Assembly: GCF_030053595.1 (NCBI RefSeq) | Contig: NZ_JASGBQ010000007.1 | Span: 26,519-90,518, forward strand | Length of the DNA: 64,000 nucleotides | Source: Fusibacillus kribbianus | Lineage (GTDB): Bacteria; Bacillota; Clostridia; Lachnospirales; Lachnospiraceae | Direction: 5' to 3' | Shown here: positions 28,172 through 36,943 of the stretch, piece after piece | Layout of the letters: each line of letters begins with the position of its first letter | Numbering within the stretch: the stretch's first letter is position 1 | Notes under the pieces: model-generated | Seen by the model: the letters and a program-made list of their open reading frames with translations, nothing else | Database searches by the model: none | Told to the model about the DNA's origin: nothing | Program-made: the position numbers and the translations under genes

Positions 28172-28931
28172 CCGACTTTAACTCCTTCCAGATTTCTTCA
28201 AAGTAACCGCTGAAGCAGGGAGCACTTCGGCGCTTTAAGGGGGTATTGTGATTGTCGTCAAAGTGAAGCGGCAGGATCTTTCGGATACGGGCGGGCCGAT
28301 GGGACAGAATAACGATACGGTCAGCCAGGGTAATGGCTTCAGCCAGATCGTGGGTCACTAAAATGGCAGTCCGTCCTTCCCGGCGGATGATTCCGCCGAT
28401 GTCGTCGCCCACTTCCAGACGGGTCTGATAGTCCAAAGCGGAGAAGGGCTCGTCAAGAAGCAGGATATCCGGTTCCAGAGCAAGTGTGCGGATCAGGGCT
28501 GCCCTCTGGCGCATGCCGCCGGACAGGGCTGAGGGGGAGGCATCCCGGAAGGCTGTGAGGCCATAGGTGTCCAGCATGGAGCAGACGGATGCTTTTGTGT
28601 CATGACTCAGCTTATGTCGGATTTCCAGGCCGAGAAGCACATTGTCGTAGACTGTTCGCCATTCAAAAAGATGGTCCCGCTGGAGCATATAGCCGATATT
28701 GGCCCCGGAGGTGCCCTGAGCTTTTCCAAAAAGACGGATCTCCCCTGTTTCCGGCAGGAGCAGCCCGCTGATCAGGGACAGAAGCGTCGTTTTCCCGCAG
28801 CCGGACGGCCCTACAACGGCAATGAATTCCCCCGGCATGACTGACAGGGAAATGTCGGACAGGGCTGCCGTCTCTCCGTCCATAGAATGGTAGGAAAAGG
28901 AAACGTGTATAAATTCAAGGATTGGTTCCAT
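28164..28931 (-). CDS. ABC transporter ATPase, SsuB/TauB type
   Basis: A 255-residue ATPase that drives the downstream permease. Motifs: Walker A GPSGCGKTT, Q-loop YMLQRDHLFEWRTVYDNV, signature LSGGMRQRAALIRTLAL, Walker B ILLLDEPFSALDYQTR and the switch in VTHD. The QRDHLFEWRTV and DEPFSALDYQTR segments are characteristic of the nitrate/sulfonate/taurine importer group. The ATG ending at 28931 follows GGAGGAATCCT; the frame extends seven codons upstream but lacks a site. It is the first gene of a two-gene operon; a hairpin lies in its leader at 29027-29059. Confidence 0.88.
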   Translation of the reverse strand: MEPILEFIHVSFSYHSMDGETAALSDISLSVMPGEFIAVVGPSGCGKTTLLSLISGLLLPETGEIRLFGKAQGTSGANIGYMLQRDHLFEWRTVYDNVLLGLEIRHKLSHDTKASVCSMLDTYGLTAFRDASPSALSGGMRQRAALIRTLALEPDILLLDEPFSALDYQTRLEVGDDIGGIIRREGRTAILVTHDLAEAITLADRIVILSHRPARIRKILPLHFDDNHNTPLKRRSAPCFSGYFEEIWKELKSDG

Positions 28932-29026
28932 AGGATTCCTCCGTCGATACATACTTTACCGCGTGAAATGCGTCCGCCCGCAGGATAGGAATTGCAGGCC
29001 TCTGGCATACGCAGGAAAATCCAAAA

Positions 29027-29059
29027 CACAGTCACCGCGGACGGGCCGCGCTGCCTGTG
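29027..29059 (-). terminator. Leader hairpin upstream of the ABC pair
   Basis: On the minus strand the outer stem CACAG/CTGTG encloses CGCGG/CCGCG, followed by TTTTGGATTTT. It is about 100 bases before the ATPase start, so it could attenuate the operon or end an upstream minus-strand transcript. No TPP or other known riboswitch signature was found around it. Confidence 0.45.
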
Positions 29060-29111
29060 CCAGGGTATACTTTATCATATGGAAAGGGAGGAAAAGGAGT
29101 GAAAGAACTGG

Positions 29112-29140
29112 TTGACAGGAAGCTTTTCCTATAGTATATT
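29112..29140 (+). promoter_or_regulatory. Promoter of tRNA-Thr
   Basis: TTGACA (29112-29117), 17-base spacer, TATATT (29135-29140), 34 bases before the tRNA. Confidence 0.85.
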
Positions 29141-29174
29141 AGTAACGTTGACAAAGCTTTTGAGCTGTGTATCT

Positions 29175-29247
29175 GCTTCCGTGGCTCAGTTGGTAGAGCA
29201 ATTGATTCGTAATCAATAGGTCGCCGGTTCGAGTCCGGCCGGGAGCT
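29175..29247 (+). tRNA. tRNA-Thr (anticodon CGU)
   Basis: Full cloverleaf of 73 bases without encoded CCA: acceptor GCTTCCG/CGGGAGC, D arm GCTC...GAGC, anticodon stem ATTGA/TCAAT with loop TTCGTAA (anticodon CGT, reads ACG), variable AGGTC and T arm GCCGG TTCGAGT CCGGC. Discriminator base T. Confidence 0.96.
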
Positions 29248-29250
29248 TTT

Positions 29251-29312
29251 ACGGCAGAGGCGCCGTTTTATAGGAACCTGTTTTCGCGGAAGCGGAGACA
29301 GGTTTTCCTTTA
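29251..29312 (+). terminator. Terminators after tRNA-Thr
   Basis: Two successive stems: ACGGC/GCCGT followed by TTTTA (29251-29270), then AACCTGT/ACAGGTT with an inner CGC/GCG and TTTTCCTTTATT (29275-29312). Confidence 0.75.
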
Positions 29313-29345
29313 TTAGTGCTTTGTTTGCAATTTTCAAAAAAACAC

Positions 29346-29374
29346 TTGCAATTTGAACAAAGATGGTGTAGAAT
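29346..29374 (+). promoter_or_regulatory. Promoter of asd
   Basis: TTGCAA (29346-29351), 17-base spacer, TAGAAT (29369-29374). The leader is about 55 bases, too short for a lysine riboswitch. Confidence 0.75.
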
Positions 29375-29435
29375 ACGCAAAGGAAAGACAAGTGTACGTA
29401 TAGCAAAGACATTCAATAAAAACAACGAGGAGATT

Positions 29436-30533
29436 ATGAAAATGGAAATGAAGGAAAAGCTGAAGGTTGGCGTATTAGGTGCGACAGGCATGGTAGGACA
29501 GCGGTTTGTATCCCTGCTGGCAGATCATCCCTGGTATGAGGTGGTGACGGTGGCTGCAAGCCCCAGAAGTGCCGGAAAGACCTATGAGGAGGCAGTGGGT
29601 GACCGTTGGAAGCTGGACAATCCCATGCCGGAAAATGTTAAGAAGCTGGTTGTGAAGGACCTTCACAATATTGAAGACGTAGTCGCTGACGTGGATTTCG
29701 TATTCAGCGCCGTGGATATGACGAAGGATGAGATCCGTGCCATTGAGGAGGCTTATGCGAAGGCAGAGGTTCCCGTGGTATCCAACAACAGCGCACATCG
29801 CTGGACGCCCGACGTTCCCATGATCATCCCGGAGCTGAATCCGGAGCATGCAGAGGTCATCGAGTTCCAGAAAAAGCGTCTTGGAACAAAGAGAGGCTTC
29901 GTTGCGGTAAAGCCCAACTGCTCCATCCAGAGCTATACCCCTGCTTTCCATGCGCTTCGTGAGTTTGGCGTGAAGACTGCAGTAGTTACGACTTATCAGG
30001 CAATTTCCGGTGCAGGAAAGACCTTCAAGGATTGGCCGGAGATGGTTGACAATATCATCCCCTACATCGGCGGCGAGGAGGAAAAATCCGAGCAGGAGCC
30101 TCTTAAGATCTGGGGTAAAATTGAGGACGGCGTGATCAAGAAGGCAGAAGGTCCCCTTATCACCTCCCAGTGTATCCGCGTTCCCGTTTCCAACGGACAT
30201 ACGGCAGCTGTATTTGTAAACTTCGAGAAGAAGCCCACCAAGGAAGAAATCCTGGAGCGTTGGGCAAACTTCTCCGGTGAGCCTCAGAGACTGGAGCTTC
30301 CCAGCGCTCCGAAGCAGTTCCTCAAATACTTTGAGGAGGATAACCGTCCTCAGGCCAAGCTGGACCGTGATTATGAGAACGGCATGGGCGTAACTCTGGG
30401 ACGTCTCCGCGAGGATACCGTCTTTGATTACAAGTTTGTTGGTCTTGCCCACAACACCTTAAGAGGTGCGGCAGGCGGCGCTGTGCTCTGCGCAGAGCTT
30501 CTGACAGCCAAGGGATATATTACAAAGAAATAA
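29436..30533 (+). CDS. asd: Aspartate-semialdehyde dehydrogenase
   Basis: Reduces aspartyl phosphate to aspartate semialdehyde, the branch point to lysine, diaminopimelate, methionine and threonine. NADP-binding GVLGATGMVGQRFVSLL is at residues 12-28, the catalytic cysteine is C162 in VKPNCSIQSY, and GAAGGAVLCAELL closes the protein. At about 365 residues with this cysteine context it belongs to the archaeal/fungal-type enzyme rather than the E. coli type. ATG 29436 is three bases after GAGGAG; ATG 29442 has better nine-base spacing and may be the true start. It forms a single-gene unit. Confidence 0.95.
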   Translation: MKMEMKEKLKVGVLGATGMVGQRFVSLLADHPWYEVVTVAASPRSAGKTYEEAVGDRWKLDNPMPENVKKLVVKDLHNIEDVVADVDFVFSAVDMTKDEIRAIEEAYAKAEVPVVSNNSAHRWTPDVPMIIPELNPEHAEVIEFQKKRLGTKRGFVAVKPNCSIQSYTPAFHALREFGVKTAVVTTYQAISGAGKTFKDWPEMVDNIIPYIGGEEEKSEQEPLKIWGKIEDGVIKKAEGPLITSQCIRVPVSNGHTAAVFVNFEKKPTKEEILERWANFSGEPQRLELPSAPKQFLKYFEEDNRPQAKLDRDYENGMGVTLGRLREDTVFDYKFVGLAHNTLRGAAGGAVLCAELLTAKGYITKK

Positions 30534-30554
30534 AGAAGACGAAAAGCTATGCAG

Positions 30555-30597
30555 GAAAGCTCCTGTGTTCCATGAAGGTGGGATACAGGAGCTTTTT
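30555..30597 (+). terminator. Terminator of asd
   Basis: AAAGCTCCTGTGTTCC pairs with GGGATACAGGAGCTTT, ending in five T residues. Confidence 0.85.
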
Positions 30598-30784
30598 GAA
30601 TACCAATATGTCTGTTTATCGAGGCCGGAGAGATCAGAGTGATATTGTTGATGTCTGATGGAAAGATCAGAAAGTTATACTAACAATAAAGAAACAATCC
30701 TATTGTTAAATAGATAAAGCGCAGATAATAAAATGAATTCAAAGAAGATAATGATAATAAATAGCATATTGTTTGAAAAATATA
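30598..30784. other. AT-rich gap before the BlaI operon
   Basis: No credible gene. It contains an inverted repeat TAACAATA (30681-30688) / TATTGTTA (30701-30708) of unknown meaning, about 100 bases before the blaI promoter; it could be part of the control region. Confidence 0.4.
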
Positions 30785-30830
30785 TTGCAAAGCGATTAAA
30801 AATATAGTAGTATAAATATAAGATAGTACT
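30785..30830 (+). promoter_or_regulatory. Promoter and candidate BlaI operator
   Basis: TTGCAA (30785-30790), 17-base spacer, TAGTAT (30808-30813). Imperfect dyad AGTAGTATA (30806-30814) / GATAGTACT (30822-30830) overlaps the -10 box and resembles BlaI/MecI operators, which are TACTA/TAGTA-type dyads. A 22-base part (30802-30823) recurs with two differences before the gene at 38203. Confidence 0.65.
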
Positions 30831-30845
30831 GCTCGAGGTGATCGT

Positions 30846-31244
30846 ATGGGACGCTTAAAAAAACAGAACAATTCAAACCTCAGTGAATGTGAGACTCTTA
30901 TTATGAAGGCAATCTGGGATGCAAAAGAGGACATTTGCGTAGGAGATCTGACGGAGGTTCTTCGTGTGAGATTCGGTAAGGATTACGCTGCACAGACAGT
31001 GCGTACTTTTCTCATCGATCTTTCCGAAAAGGGATATATTGAAACTTATCGTAAAGGGAAGCTGTCTTATGCTCATGTATTAAAAAGTGAGGAAGAGTAC
31101 AGACAGAAGCTACTCCGGGAGGAAATGGAGTTTTGGGATCAGGGCCGGCCGGCAAAGCTGGTGGCAGCTTTAAGCAGTGCCTCAAAGTTTTCAAAAGAGG
31201 ATCTGGAGGAAATAAGGAGGATTATAGATGCACTGGACGATTAA
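30846..31244 (+). CDS. BlaI/MecI/CopY-family repressor
   Basis: A 132-residue winged-helix repressor of the Penicillinase_R family. It opens with SECETLIMKAIWDAKEDICVGDLTEVL, followed by the recognition region YAAQTVRTFLIDLSEKGYIE and a helical dimer domain. In BlaI and MecI the repressor is cleaved or released after the membrane protease senses a beta-lactam; cleavage sites cannot be confirmed here. The start is ATG 30846, close behind GAGGTG. Its end overlaps the protease gene by 17 bases. It probably represses its own operon and, by the shared promoter element, the transporter operon at 38203. Confidence 0.9.
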   Translation: MGRLKKQNNSNLSECETLIMKAIWDAKEDICVGDLTEVLRVRFGKDYAAQTVRTFLIDLSEKGYIETYRKGKLSYAHVLKSEEEYRQKLLREEMEFWDQGRPAKLVAALSSASKFSKEDLEEIRRIIDALDD

Positions 31245-32592
31245 TCTGATGTGTGCTGTACTTTTAACGACGTTTACAGGAAGCTGTATGTTGGCCGTCT
31301 GGCACTTGATCGGAAGAGTCCTGGAAAAAATGGGATATCTGGATGTTCAATATCGAATTCTTCAGGCTGTATTATTGTTCTTTCTGATTCCGGCTGTTTA
31401 TCTTGTCATGAAGTATCTGGATGAACAAAATCGACTAGGGAACGGAACCATATTTCTGCCTACACCCCGGATTCTGTTTGTAAGTCGTGTATTTTTCCTT
31501 TTGTGGTTATTGGGAGTAGTTCTTATGAGTGCCAGATATGCCCGTGAGATCCGGGAAATGCATCGGTGCTATCATGATAAAATTTCATGTGACAGGAGAA
31601 CACAGGCATGTTTTGATGGAATCTGCCAGGAGCTTGGAATCGCAGAGGGTAAAGTTAAGCTGTTTCAGAGTTATCGGGCTACGGTTTCTGAATTTACAGG
31701 GCTCTTTCATCCCATGGTGGTGCTTCCGGTAAAGGATTACACGGAAAAAGAGCTTCGGGTCATGTTTGTCCATGAGTTAAGTCACTATCGGCAAAAGGAT
31801 ATCTGGATGAAATACGTGCTGATGTTGGTTTTGATTACTCAGTTTTTCAATCCCTTTGTCTGGTGGCTGTATTTACTTCTGCAAAGATTCAGTGAATATG
31901 CCTGTGACGATAAAACACGCGCAAAAATCGGAGAAGAAAAAACATATTACAAAGTGATTGTGAAAATGTCTTGTAACCGTGGAAAGTGGGAATCATTTTT
32001 TACTGCCCGACTGGTGGAGGAGGGTCATGAGGTGCTGGAAAGAATAAAACGTATGGAAAAGAATAAGAAAAACAGAAAACGTGGAACGGGAATTGCAGCA
32101 TTTATATGTGTGGCAATGTTACTTTCGGGATCCTGTATGGTATATGCGTCCGCAGAGGGAATGGCAGAGGCTTATGAATGGCTTTATGTACAGACTGTGA
32201 AGGATGAACAGGAAGAAAATCTGATTACGGAGCTTATGGAGTATGAGGATTCCGGAGCGGAGAATGGGATTGTTGAAATAGAAGAAGAGGTAGATCAGAT
32301 GTCCAGGGCAGTCAGTAGTTTTAATTGGAGTGTCGGAGGACATGTTATGAAGAAAACAAGTACCTTCAATGCAAGCTCCGGAGGAAATATTTCTGTCACT
32401 ATATACATAACCCCGACGAATAAGACAGTCAGTGTGGGTATTATTGAACCGAATGGGATGAGACGATATGTGAATGGGAATGATTATATTACCCATAAGT
32501 TTGTGCTTGATCAGACAGGTAGCTACCGGGTATTCGTGGAGAATAAAAACGATGGAGCGGTGGAAGTGGAAGGAAGTTATATTGTGAGGTAA
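31228..32592 (+). CDS. M56 (BlaR1-like) membrane metalloprotease
   Basis: A 454-residue zinc protease and signal transducer of the M56 family. Membrane helices lie near residues 5-27, 44-62, 82-102 and 286-306. The active site is H182-E-L-S-H186 with the third ligand probably E223 (SEYACDD). In BlaR1 an outer penicillin-binding domain of about 250 residues follows the last helix; here the outside part has only about 145 residues, an acidic linker and a small beta-rich domain (SVTIYITPTNKTVSVGIIEP, then GSYRVFVENKNDG). So the signal is probably not beta-lactam acylation. It is expected to inactivate the overlapping BlaI partner. Confidence 0.88.
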   Translation: MHWTINLMCAVLLTTFTGSCMLAVWHLIGRVLEKMGYLDVQYRILQAVLLFFLIPAVYLVMKYLDEQNRLGNGTIFLPTPRILFVSRVFFLLWLLGVVLMSARYAREIREMHRCYHDKISCDRRTQACFDGICQELGIAEGKVKLFQSYRATVSEFTGLFHPMVVLPVKDYTEKELRVMFVHELSHYRQKDIWMKYVLMLVLITQFFNPFVWWLYLLLQRFSEYACDDKTRAKIGEEKTYYKVIVKMSCNRGKWESFFTARLVEEGHEVLERIKRMEKNKKNRKRGTGIAAFICVAMLLSGSCMVYASAEGMAEAYEWLYVQTVKDEQEENLITELMEYEDSGAENGIVEIEEEVDQMSRAVSSFNWSVGGHVMKKTSTFNASSGGNISVTIYITPTNKTVSVGIIEPNGMRRYVNGNDYITHKFVLDQTGSYRVFVENKNDGAVEVEGSYIVR

Positions 32593-32600
32593 GGACAGAG

Positions 32601-32627
32601 TTTAGGGGCCAATCCCCTAAATTTTGG
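32601..32627 (+). terminator. Terminator after the M56 gene
   Basis: Eight-base stem TTTAGGGG/CCCCTAAA with a five-base loop, then TTTTGG. It suggests that the lipoprotein genes downstream have their own promoter or depend on read-through. Confidence 0.7.
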
Positions 32628-32747
32628 CACAAAATAACCATAAAAATAGAAGAAAATAACAGTGATAATATGAAGTTCGCAATGCATGAGTACCAATTCG
32701 TGTAAAACATAAACTGTTTAATTGTAAATATTGCGGGGAAAAACTGA

Positions 32748-34229
32748 ATGAAAAAATTAAAACGATTATTAATAGGATATTTGATCCTGTGTTTTTCCTT
32801 GTCGGGATGTGATTCATTGGAAAGCAAGGAGATTGCCGGGCAATTGCGGGACACGGTGAAGCTCAGATGGGCTCTGTTTGATTGGTACGGAAATATGAAG
32901 CCGTTCGAAGACAGTGTAAATCGTATACTTGAAAACAATAATCTGCCTTATCAAATAGAATTTGTCAATATTCCGGGCGAATTTGATGGGGATTATGAGA
33001 AATATATAAATACATATCTGTCGGAGCTTAAAAAGGGAAACTATGATCTCGTAAGCTGCAGAGGACGTTATGGAAACTGCTATGATGTATACGAAATGGC
33101 TGTGGATGCAGGGGTTTTATGGCCGATTGAGGGCTGGCTTGCTGAGGTTGAGAATGGAAAACGGTTGAGGGCGGCCTATCCGGAGCTTGTATGGGAGTCT
33201 CTTATTTATAAAAGGCATATATATGGAGTGGGAGTTCCTTCTGTGTCCATGGAATACTATGCTGTTTTCAATGAGGCCTATGCAGAAAAATATGAGATCA
33301 ATCTGACTGCAGACGCATTTTCAGATCTGGAGGAAGGATTAACAAAAGCGGCTGAAGGGGAAGCTGAAGAGAATAATAGTAAATTTATACCTTCAACGGC
33401 CTGGCCATATTTTTTATATGGAGATTATGAGAAGAGCAGATGTGAATTGATTTGTATAAATACGATGGGGGAGAAACTTCATGCAGAGAATATTTTGGAA
33501 AACGAATCTTATCTGTCCCATATGAGGCGATTGAGAGACTGGACAGAACAGGGGCTTATTCATCATGATCCGGATTTTTCTCAGATAACAGAAGGAAATT
33601 TTTTAGTAACCGGTATCGAGGCATATAGTGAAGCGGCAGCAGAAAGCTTCTGCAGGAACCGTTATAAAATATCCGATGATATTCCGTTGAAAGCGGTAAA
33701 ACTTGAAGAGTTTTGCAGGCATTATGAGCGGGGAAACGGTGTAAATGGAATTGCGGCAGACAGCAGGCATAAGGAAGAGGCAAAGGATATTCTGGCAGCG
33801 ATCCATAGCGATGAAGCTCTTTCCAATGGGATTGTTTTTGGAACGGAAGGACTGGATTACGAAATAATAGACGGAAGAGCAGTGATTCCGGAGGAGGAAA
33901 AGAATTATTTATTTATCAGGAAGATAAGCTTCGGGAATCCATTTTTAACGCTGCCGACAGAGGAAGAACCGTTGTCAAAATCAGAAGATATGAGAAGAGC
34001 AATGGAAAATGCGATTCTGGGGTATTCTTCTGAAATAACCAACTACAGCGATGAACGAAAGAAGCAGATTGCTGCAATTAATACGGTACTGATGGAAAAA
34101 TATGCGGCTGCGCTGCGGGGGAAAAGCACGGATTGGGAAAATGATTTGGAAAAATTACGTGCAGAGGTAAAGTCGCTTGGAATGGATGATATTCTGGAAG
34201 AAATTAACAGGCAGTTACATGGACAATGA
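32748..34229 (+). CDS. Solute-binding-like lipoprotein A
   Basis: A 493-residue lipoprotein (signal helix, lipobox LSLSGC, C21) with the architecture of family 1 extracellular solute-binding proteins: opening strand LRWALFDWYG-type, YDLVSCRG, WPIEGWLAEVENG, the membrane-proximal YAVFNEAYAEKYEI, and ending DDILEEINRQL. It is a paralogue of the gene at 35426 (same order of landmarks, modest identity). No MalF/MalG-type permease is nearby, so it is unlikely to feed a standard importer; sensing or capture for the BlaR1-like system is an inference. The ATG follows GGGGAA. Confidence 0.8.
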   Translation: MKKLKRLLIGYLILCFSLSGCDSLESKEIAGQLRDTVKLRWALFDWYGNMKPFEDSVNRILENNNLPYQIEFVNIPGEFDGDYEKYINTYLSELKKGNYDLVSCRGRYGNCYDVYEMAVDAGVLWPIEGWLAEVENGKRLRAAYPELVWESLIYKRHIYGVGVPSVSMEYYAVFNEAYAEKYEINLTADAFSDLEEGLTKAAEGEAEENNSKFIPSTAWPYFLYGDYEKSRCELICINTMGEKLHAENILENESYLSHMRRLRDWTEQGLIHHDPDFSQITEGNFLVTGIEAYSEAAAESFCRNRYKISDDIPLKAVKLEEFCRHYERGNGVNGIAADSRHKEEAKDILAAIHSDEALSNGIVFGTEGLDYEIIDGRAVIPEEEKNYLFIRKISFGNPFLTLPTEEEPLSKSEDMRRAMENAILGYSSEITNYSDERKKQIAAINTVLMEKYAAALRGKSTDWENDLEKLRAEVKSLGMDDILEEINRQLHGQ

Positions 34230-34258
34230 TAATTACATAAACGGTGAGGGTTGAGAAT

Positions 34259-35392
34259 ATGAAAAGAGCAATATGGAAATATTTAGGGATCCTTATAATC
34301 TTATGCCTGAATCTGACGGCCTGCCGGGGAGAAAAAAATAGTGTGGAGGAAACAGATTTTTCCTATTGGCGGGTGAATGTATGCTATACAGAGGACGGGC
34401 TTTTGTATCATGATCCGAATACAGAGTTTGAAGGATATTTTGACTATGAAACGAAAAAATATTTTCCACTGTGCAGCAAACCGGAATGTCTTCATGATTC
34501 CGGGGAGTGTACGTCTGTTGCCATGAAGCAGAAAGCGACGATGGCGGGACGCCTCGGCAGTAGATGGTACTATCTTGCACAGGGGGATAATTCCACATGT
34601 GCCTTTCGTTCCTGTGATCTGGATGGGAAAAATGATCGGGAAATCGGAGAATTTTCCCATACCTTCAGCGGCGGTTCATCGGTCTGCCCTTTTTATGAGA
34701 ACAGTTGTATTTTTTCCAGTTGGGATCCTGTTTACGATAAAGACATGGAGTGGGTTGGCATGACCAGCGGGATATATCGCTATCATTTTGATACAGGGGA
34801 GGCAGAGCTCCTTTGTCCGGAGAAAACATACGGTGCATCCGGAGGAGCCTATGAAGTTTATGGGTTATATGGGGATCAGCTCATTTATGTGGAACAGGAG
34901 GAAACGAGAGGTGCTGTACTGAAAAAAATGGATCTGAAAACAAATAAGGAGGAAGAACTGTTACGTGCTGATTTCGTCAGTGTGGATACTGTAGAGGGGA
35001 ATCATGCTGTTTTTCGGATGAGGGAGGGAAACATCTTTAAACTCTCTGAGATTGACCTGGATTCTAAAAAGGTTACTGGAATCGTAGATATTGCAGAAGG
35101 GGAGAGTGTTTTCGCCTGTTGGATGCCCGAGTTGAAAATTTATACAGTTGTCAACAAGACGACATCAGGAAGTGAGAAGAAATTTCAATTTAAAACCTGG
35201 CAGTATACAGAGGAGGAATCGATACTGATCCGGGAAGGCGGAACTCAAGAATATTTTATGCCTACTGCCATGGCAGAAGAGATTCTCATTGGGCAGGTGA
35301 AAGGCGGGCAATATGAGGGCGATTTACTGGCATATATGGACAAGGCTGATTTCCTTTCAGGGAAAAATAACTGGACGGTATTAAGCTATTAA
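34259..35392 (+). CDS. Beta-propeller-like lipoprotein with Cx4CxHx4C motif (1)
   Basis: A 377-residue lipoprotein (LNLTAC, C22). The body is beta-rich with repeated units such as GIYRYHFDTGEAELLC, ITPEI-like DIDLDSKKVTGI and a conserved end DFLSGKNNWTVLSY, suggesting a beta-propeller. A strict C72-x4-C77-x-H79-x4-C84 motif (PLCSKPECLHDSGEC) looks like a zinc knuckle and is shared with the genes at 36944 and 38203. ATG 34259 lies eight bases after GGTGAGGG; a GTG at 34244 is less likely. No named function. It follows the solute-binding-like gene by 29 bases. Confidence 0.75.
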   Translation: MKRAIWKYLGILIILCLNLTACRGEKNSVEETDFSYWRVNVCYTEDGLLYHDPNTEFEGYFDYETKKYFPLCSKPECLHDSGECTSVAMKQKATMAGRLGSRWYYLAQGDNSTCAFRSCDLDGKNDREIGEFSHTFSGGSSVCPFYENSCIFSSWDPVYDKDMEWVGMTSGIYRYHFDTGEAELLCPEKTYGASGGAYEVYGLYGDQLIYVEQEETRGAVLKKMDLKTNKEEELLRADFVSVDTVEGNHAVFRMREGNIFKLSEIDLDSKKVTGIVDIAEGESVFACWMPELKIYTVVNKTTSGSEKKFQFKTWQYTEEESILIREGGTQEYFMPTAMAEEILIGQVKGGQYEGDLLAYMDKADFLSGKNNWTVLSY

Positions 35393-35425
35393 GTACAGAT
35401 CCACAGAGAAGGTGGTGAAAACCAA

Positions 35426-36928
35426 ATGAGAAAAGGATGCCGATATGGATTTCTGTTTCTGGTCATGGTAATTGCACTCAGCTTTATGAACGGGTGTGGC
35501 AAAAAACAAAAGGAAGTACAGTTGAAATGGGTCGTATATGATGTATTTTTCCCGGAGGGCTGGCAGGAAGATTTCAATGAGCTTTTAAAGAAAAAGGGGA
35601 TTCCGTGCCAGGTGGAATTTGTAAGCGTCAGTGTGAAGGATGAGTGGTATCAGGGGGAAGAGTTTGATTATAGAAAATATCTGAAGCATTATGAAGATGC
35701 GGTTGCTGTGGGGAAATACGATATCATAGGGCTGCCCGGAACTCAGGGGTATTATGATTTTTACAGCATATTTGCAAGGGAAGGTTTACTGGAGCCTCTG
35801 GAACCATATTTTACTCAGGGAGAGGCAGGAGAAACGCTGCGAATGGTGTATCCGGAAAAAATCTGGAAGACCCTTGAGGTGGACGGAACGATTTATGGAT
35901 TACTCAATTCCTGGGGGAATTTTAAACGGTATTTTGTATTGAATGAGAAATACCTGGATAAATACGGAATCATTCAGAATGAAACGGTAACAGTCAGCGC
36001 TATGGAAGAATTGTTAAAAACGGTGGCAGAGGGAGAACAAAAGGAACAGAACACGTTATTCGTTCCGGTGACAGGATGGAATCCCTTTCGCCAGGTCGGT
36101 TATGAAGACACGCCTTGTGTCATGGTGTCCATTGACACCAGAGGGGAACAGCTTGCTGCCAAAAGTAATCTGGAAATAGAACAGTTTAAAGAAAACTCCA
36201 GGCGTCTCCATGAGCTTGAAAAGGATAGAATCGTACAGAATTCGGAGGGAACGCTCAAACAGAAGCAGGAGGGTAATTTCTTTGCGGAGATGATTTACAG
36301 CTACAGTACAGAGGCTGCTGTGGAACAGATGAGAAACGGGTATGGATTAAAGGAGGAAATCCGGTTAAAGGCAGTGGAGTGTCCGGAGGGAAACAATCCT
36401 TTTTACCCCTGGGGTTATAGAACTGCATTGGCAAAAAACAGTACGAACAAGAAGGAAGCGATTGAGCTGCTTGCTCATATATATGCGGATGAGGAACTTT
36501 CAAACGCATTGGCATACGGAAAAGAAGGAAACAATTATCATATTGTGGATGGAAAGGCTGTTCCTGATCTGCGTCGCGGAATAGGGAGCGCATTTCAAAT
36601 GTATTTTGGAAATAACCTGATTACTATTCCAACAGGTGTGGATTCAAGCGAAAAAAGAACAGAATTGCAGCAGGTCCTGGAAGATATCCCTCCTGCGCGG
36701 CAGAGCGGGTTTTATTTTGACATAACAAATGTGGAGGATGAAATGGGACAGGTTCTGCGGACTTATGAAAAATACAGAGGAGTACTTTTGGGAGAAGGAG
36801 AGAGTTTTGAAGACGACTGGAGAAGGATGGAAGAAGACTTTGAGCAGGCGGGGCTTTCCGAAATTGTCGATGAGATGAACCGGCAGCTTCTTCAGTTTCA
36901 GGAGGAACAGAAGAAAACAGAAATGTGA
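35426..36928 (+). CDS. Solute-binding-like lipoprotein B
   Basis: A 500-residue lipoprotein (SFMNGC, C24) and paralogue of the protein from 32748: LKWVVYDVFFPEGW, KYDIIGLPG, LEPLEPYFTQGEAG, YFVLNEKYLDKYGI and the end LSEIVDEMNRQLL correspond in order. The AYGKEGNNYHIVDGKAVP segment is typical of oligosaccharide-type binding proteins. It has no partner permease genes nearby. The alternation binder-propeller-binder-propeller shows that a two-gene unit was duplicated in tandem. The ligand is unknown. Confidence 0.8.
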   Translation: MRKGCRYGFLFLVMVIALSFMNGCGKKQKEVQLKWVVYDVFFPEGWQEDFNELLKKKGIPCQVEFVSVSVKDEWYQGEEFDYRKYLKHYEDAVAVGKYDIIGLPGTQGYYDFYSIFAREGLLEPLEPYFTQGEAGETLRMVYPEKIWKTLEVDGTIYGLLNSWGNFKRYFVLNEKYLDKYGIIQNETVTVSAMEELLKTVAEGEQKEQNTLFVPVTGWNPFRQVGYEDTPCVMVSIDTRGEQLAAKSNLEIEQFKENSRRLHELEKDRIVQNSEGTLKQKQEGNFFAEMIYSYSTEAAVEQMRNGYGLKEEIRLKAVECPEGNNPFYPWGYRTALAKNSTNKKEAIELLAHIYADEELSNALAYGKEGNNYHIVDGKAVPDLRRGIGSAFQMYFGNNLITIPTGVDSSEKRTELQQVLEDIPPARQSGFYFDITNVEDEMGQVLRTYEKYRGVLLGEGESFEDDWRRMEEDFEQAGLSEIVDEMNRQLLQFQEEQKKTEM

Positions 36929-36943
36929 ATCGGAGGCGGGGAA

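Noticed and set aside
28932..29111. Possible TPP riboswitch before the ThiX/SsuC-like pair
   Set aside because: The conserved CTGAGA and ACCTGAT-type segments are absent on the minus strand.
31228..32592. Calling the M56 gene blaR1 and the locus beta-lactam resistance
   Set aside because: There is no penicillin-binding domain on the protease and no beta-lactamase or PBP2a-like gene nearby.
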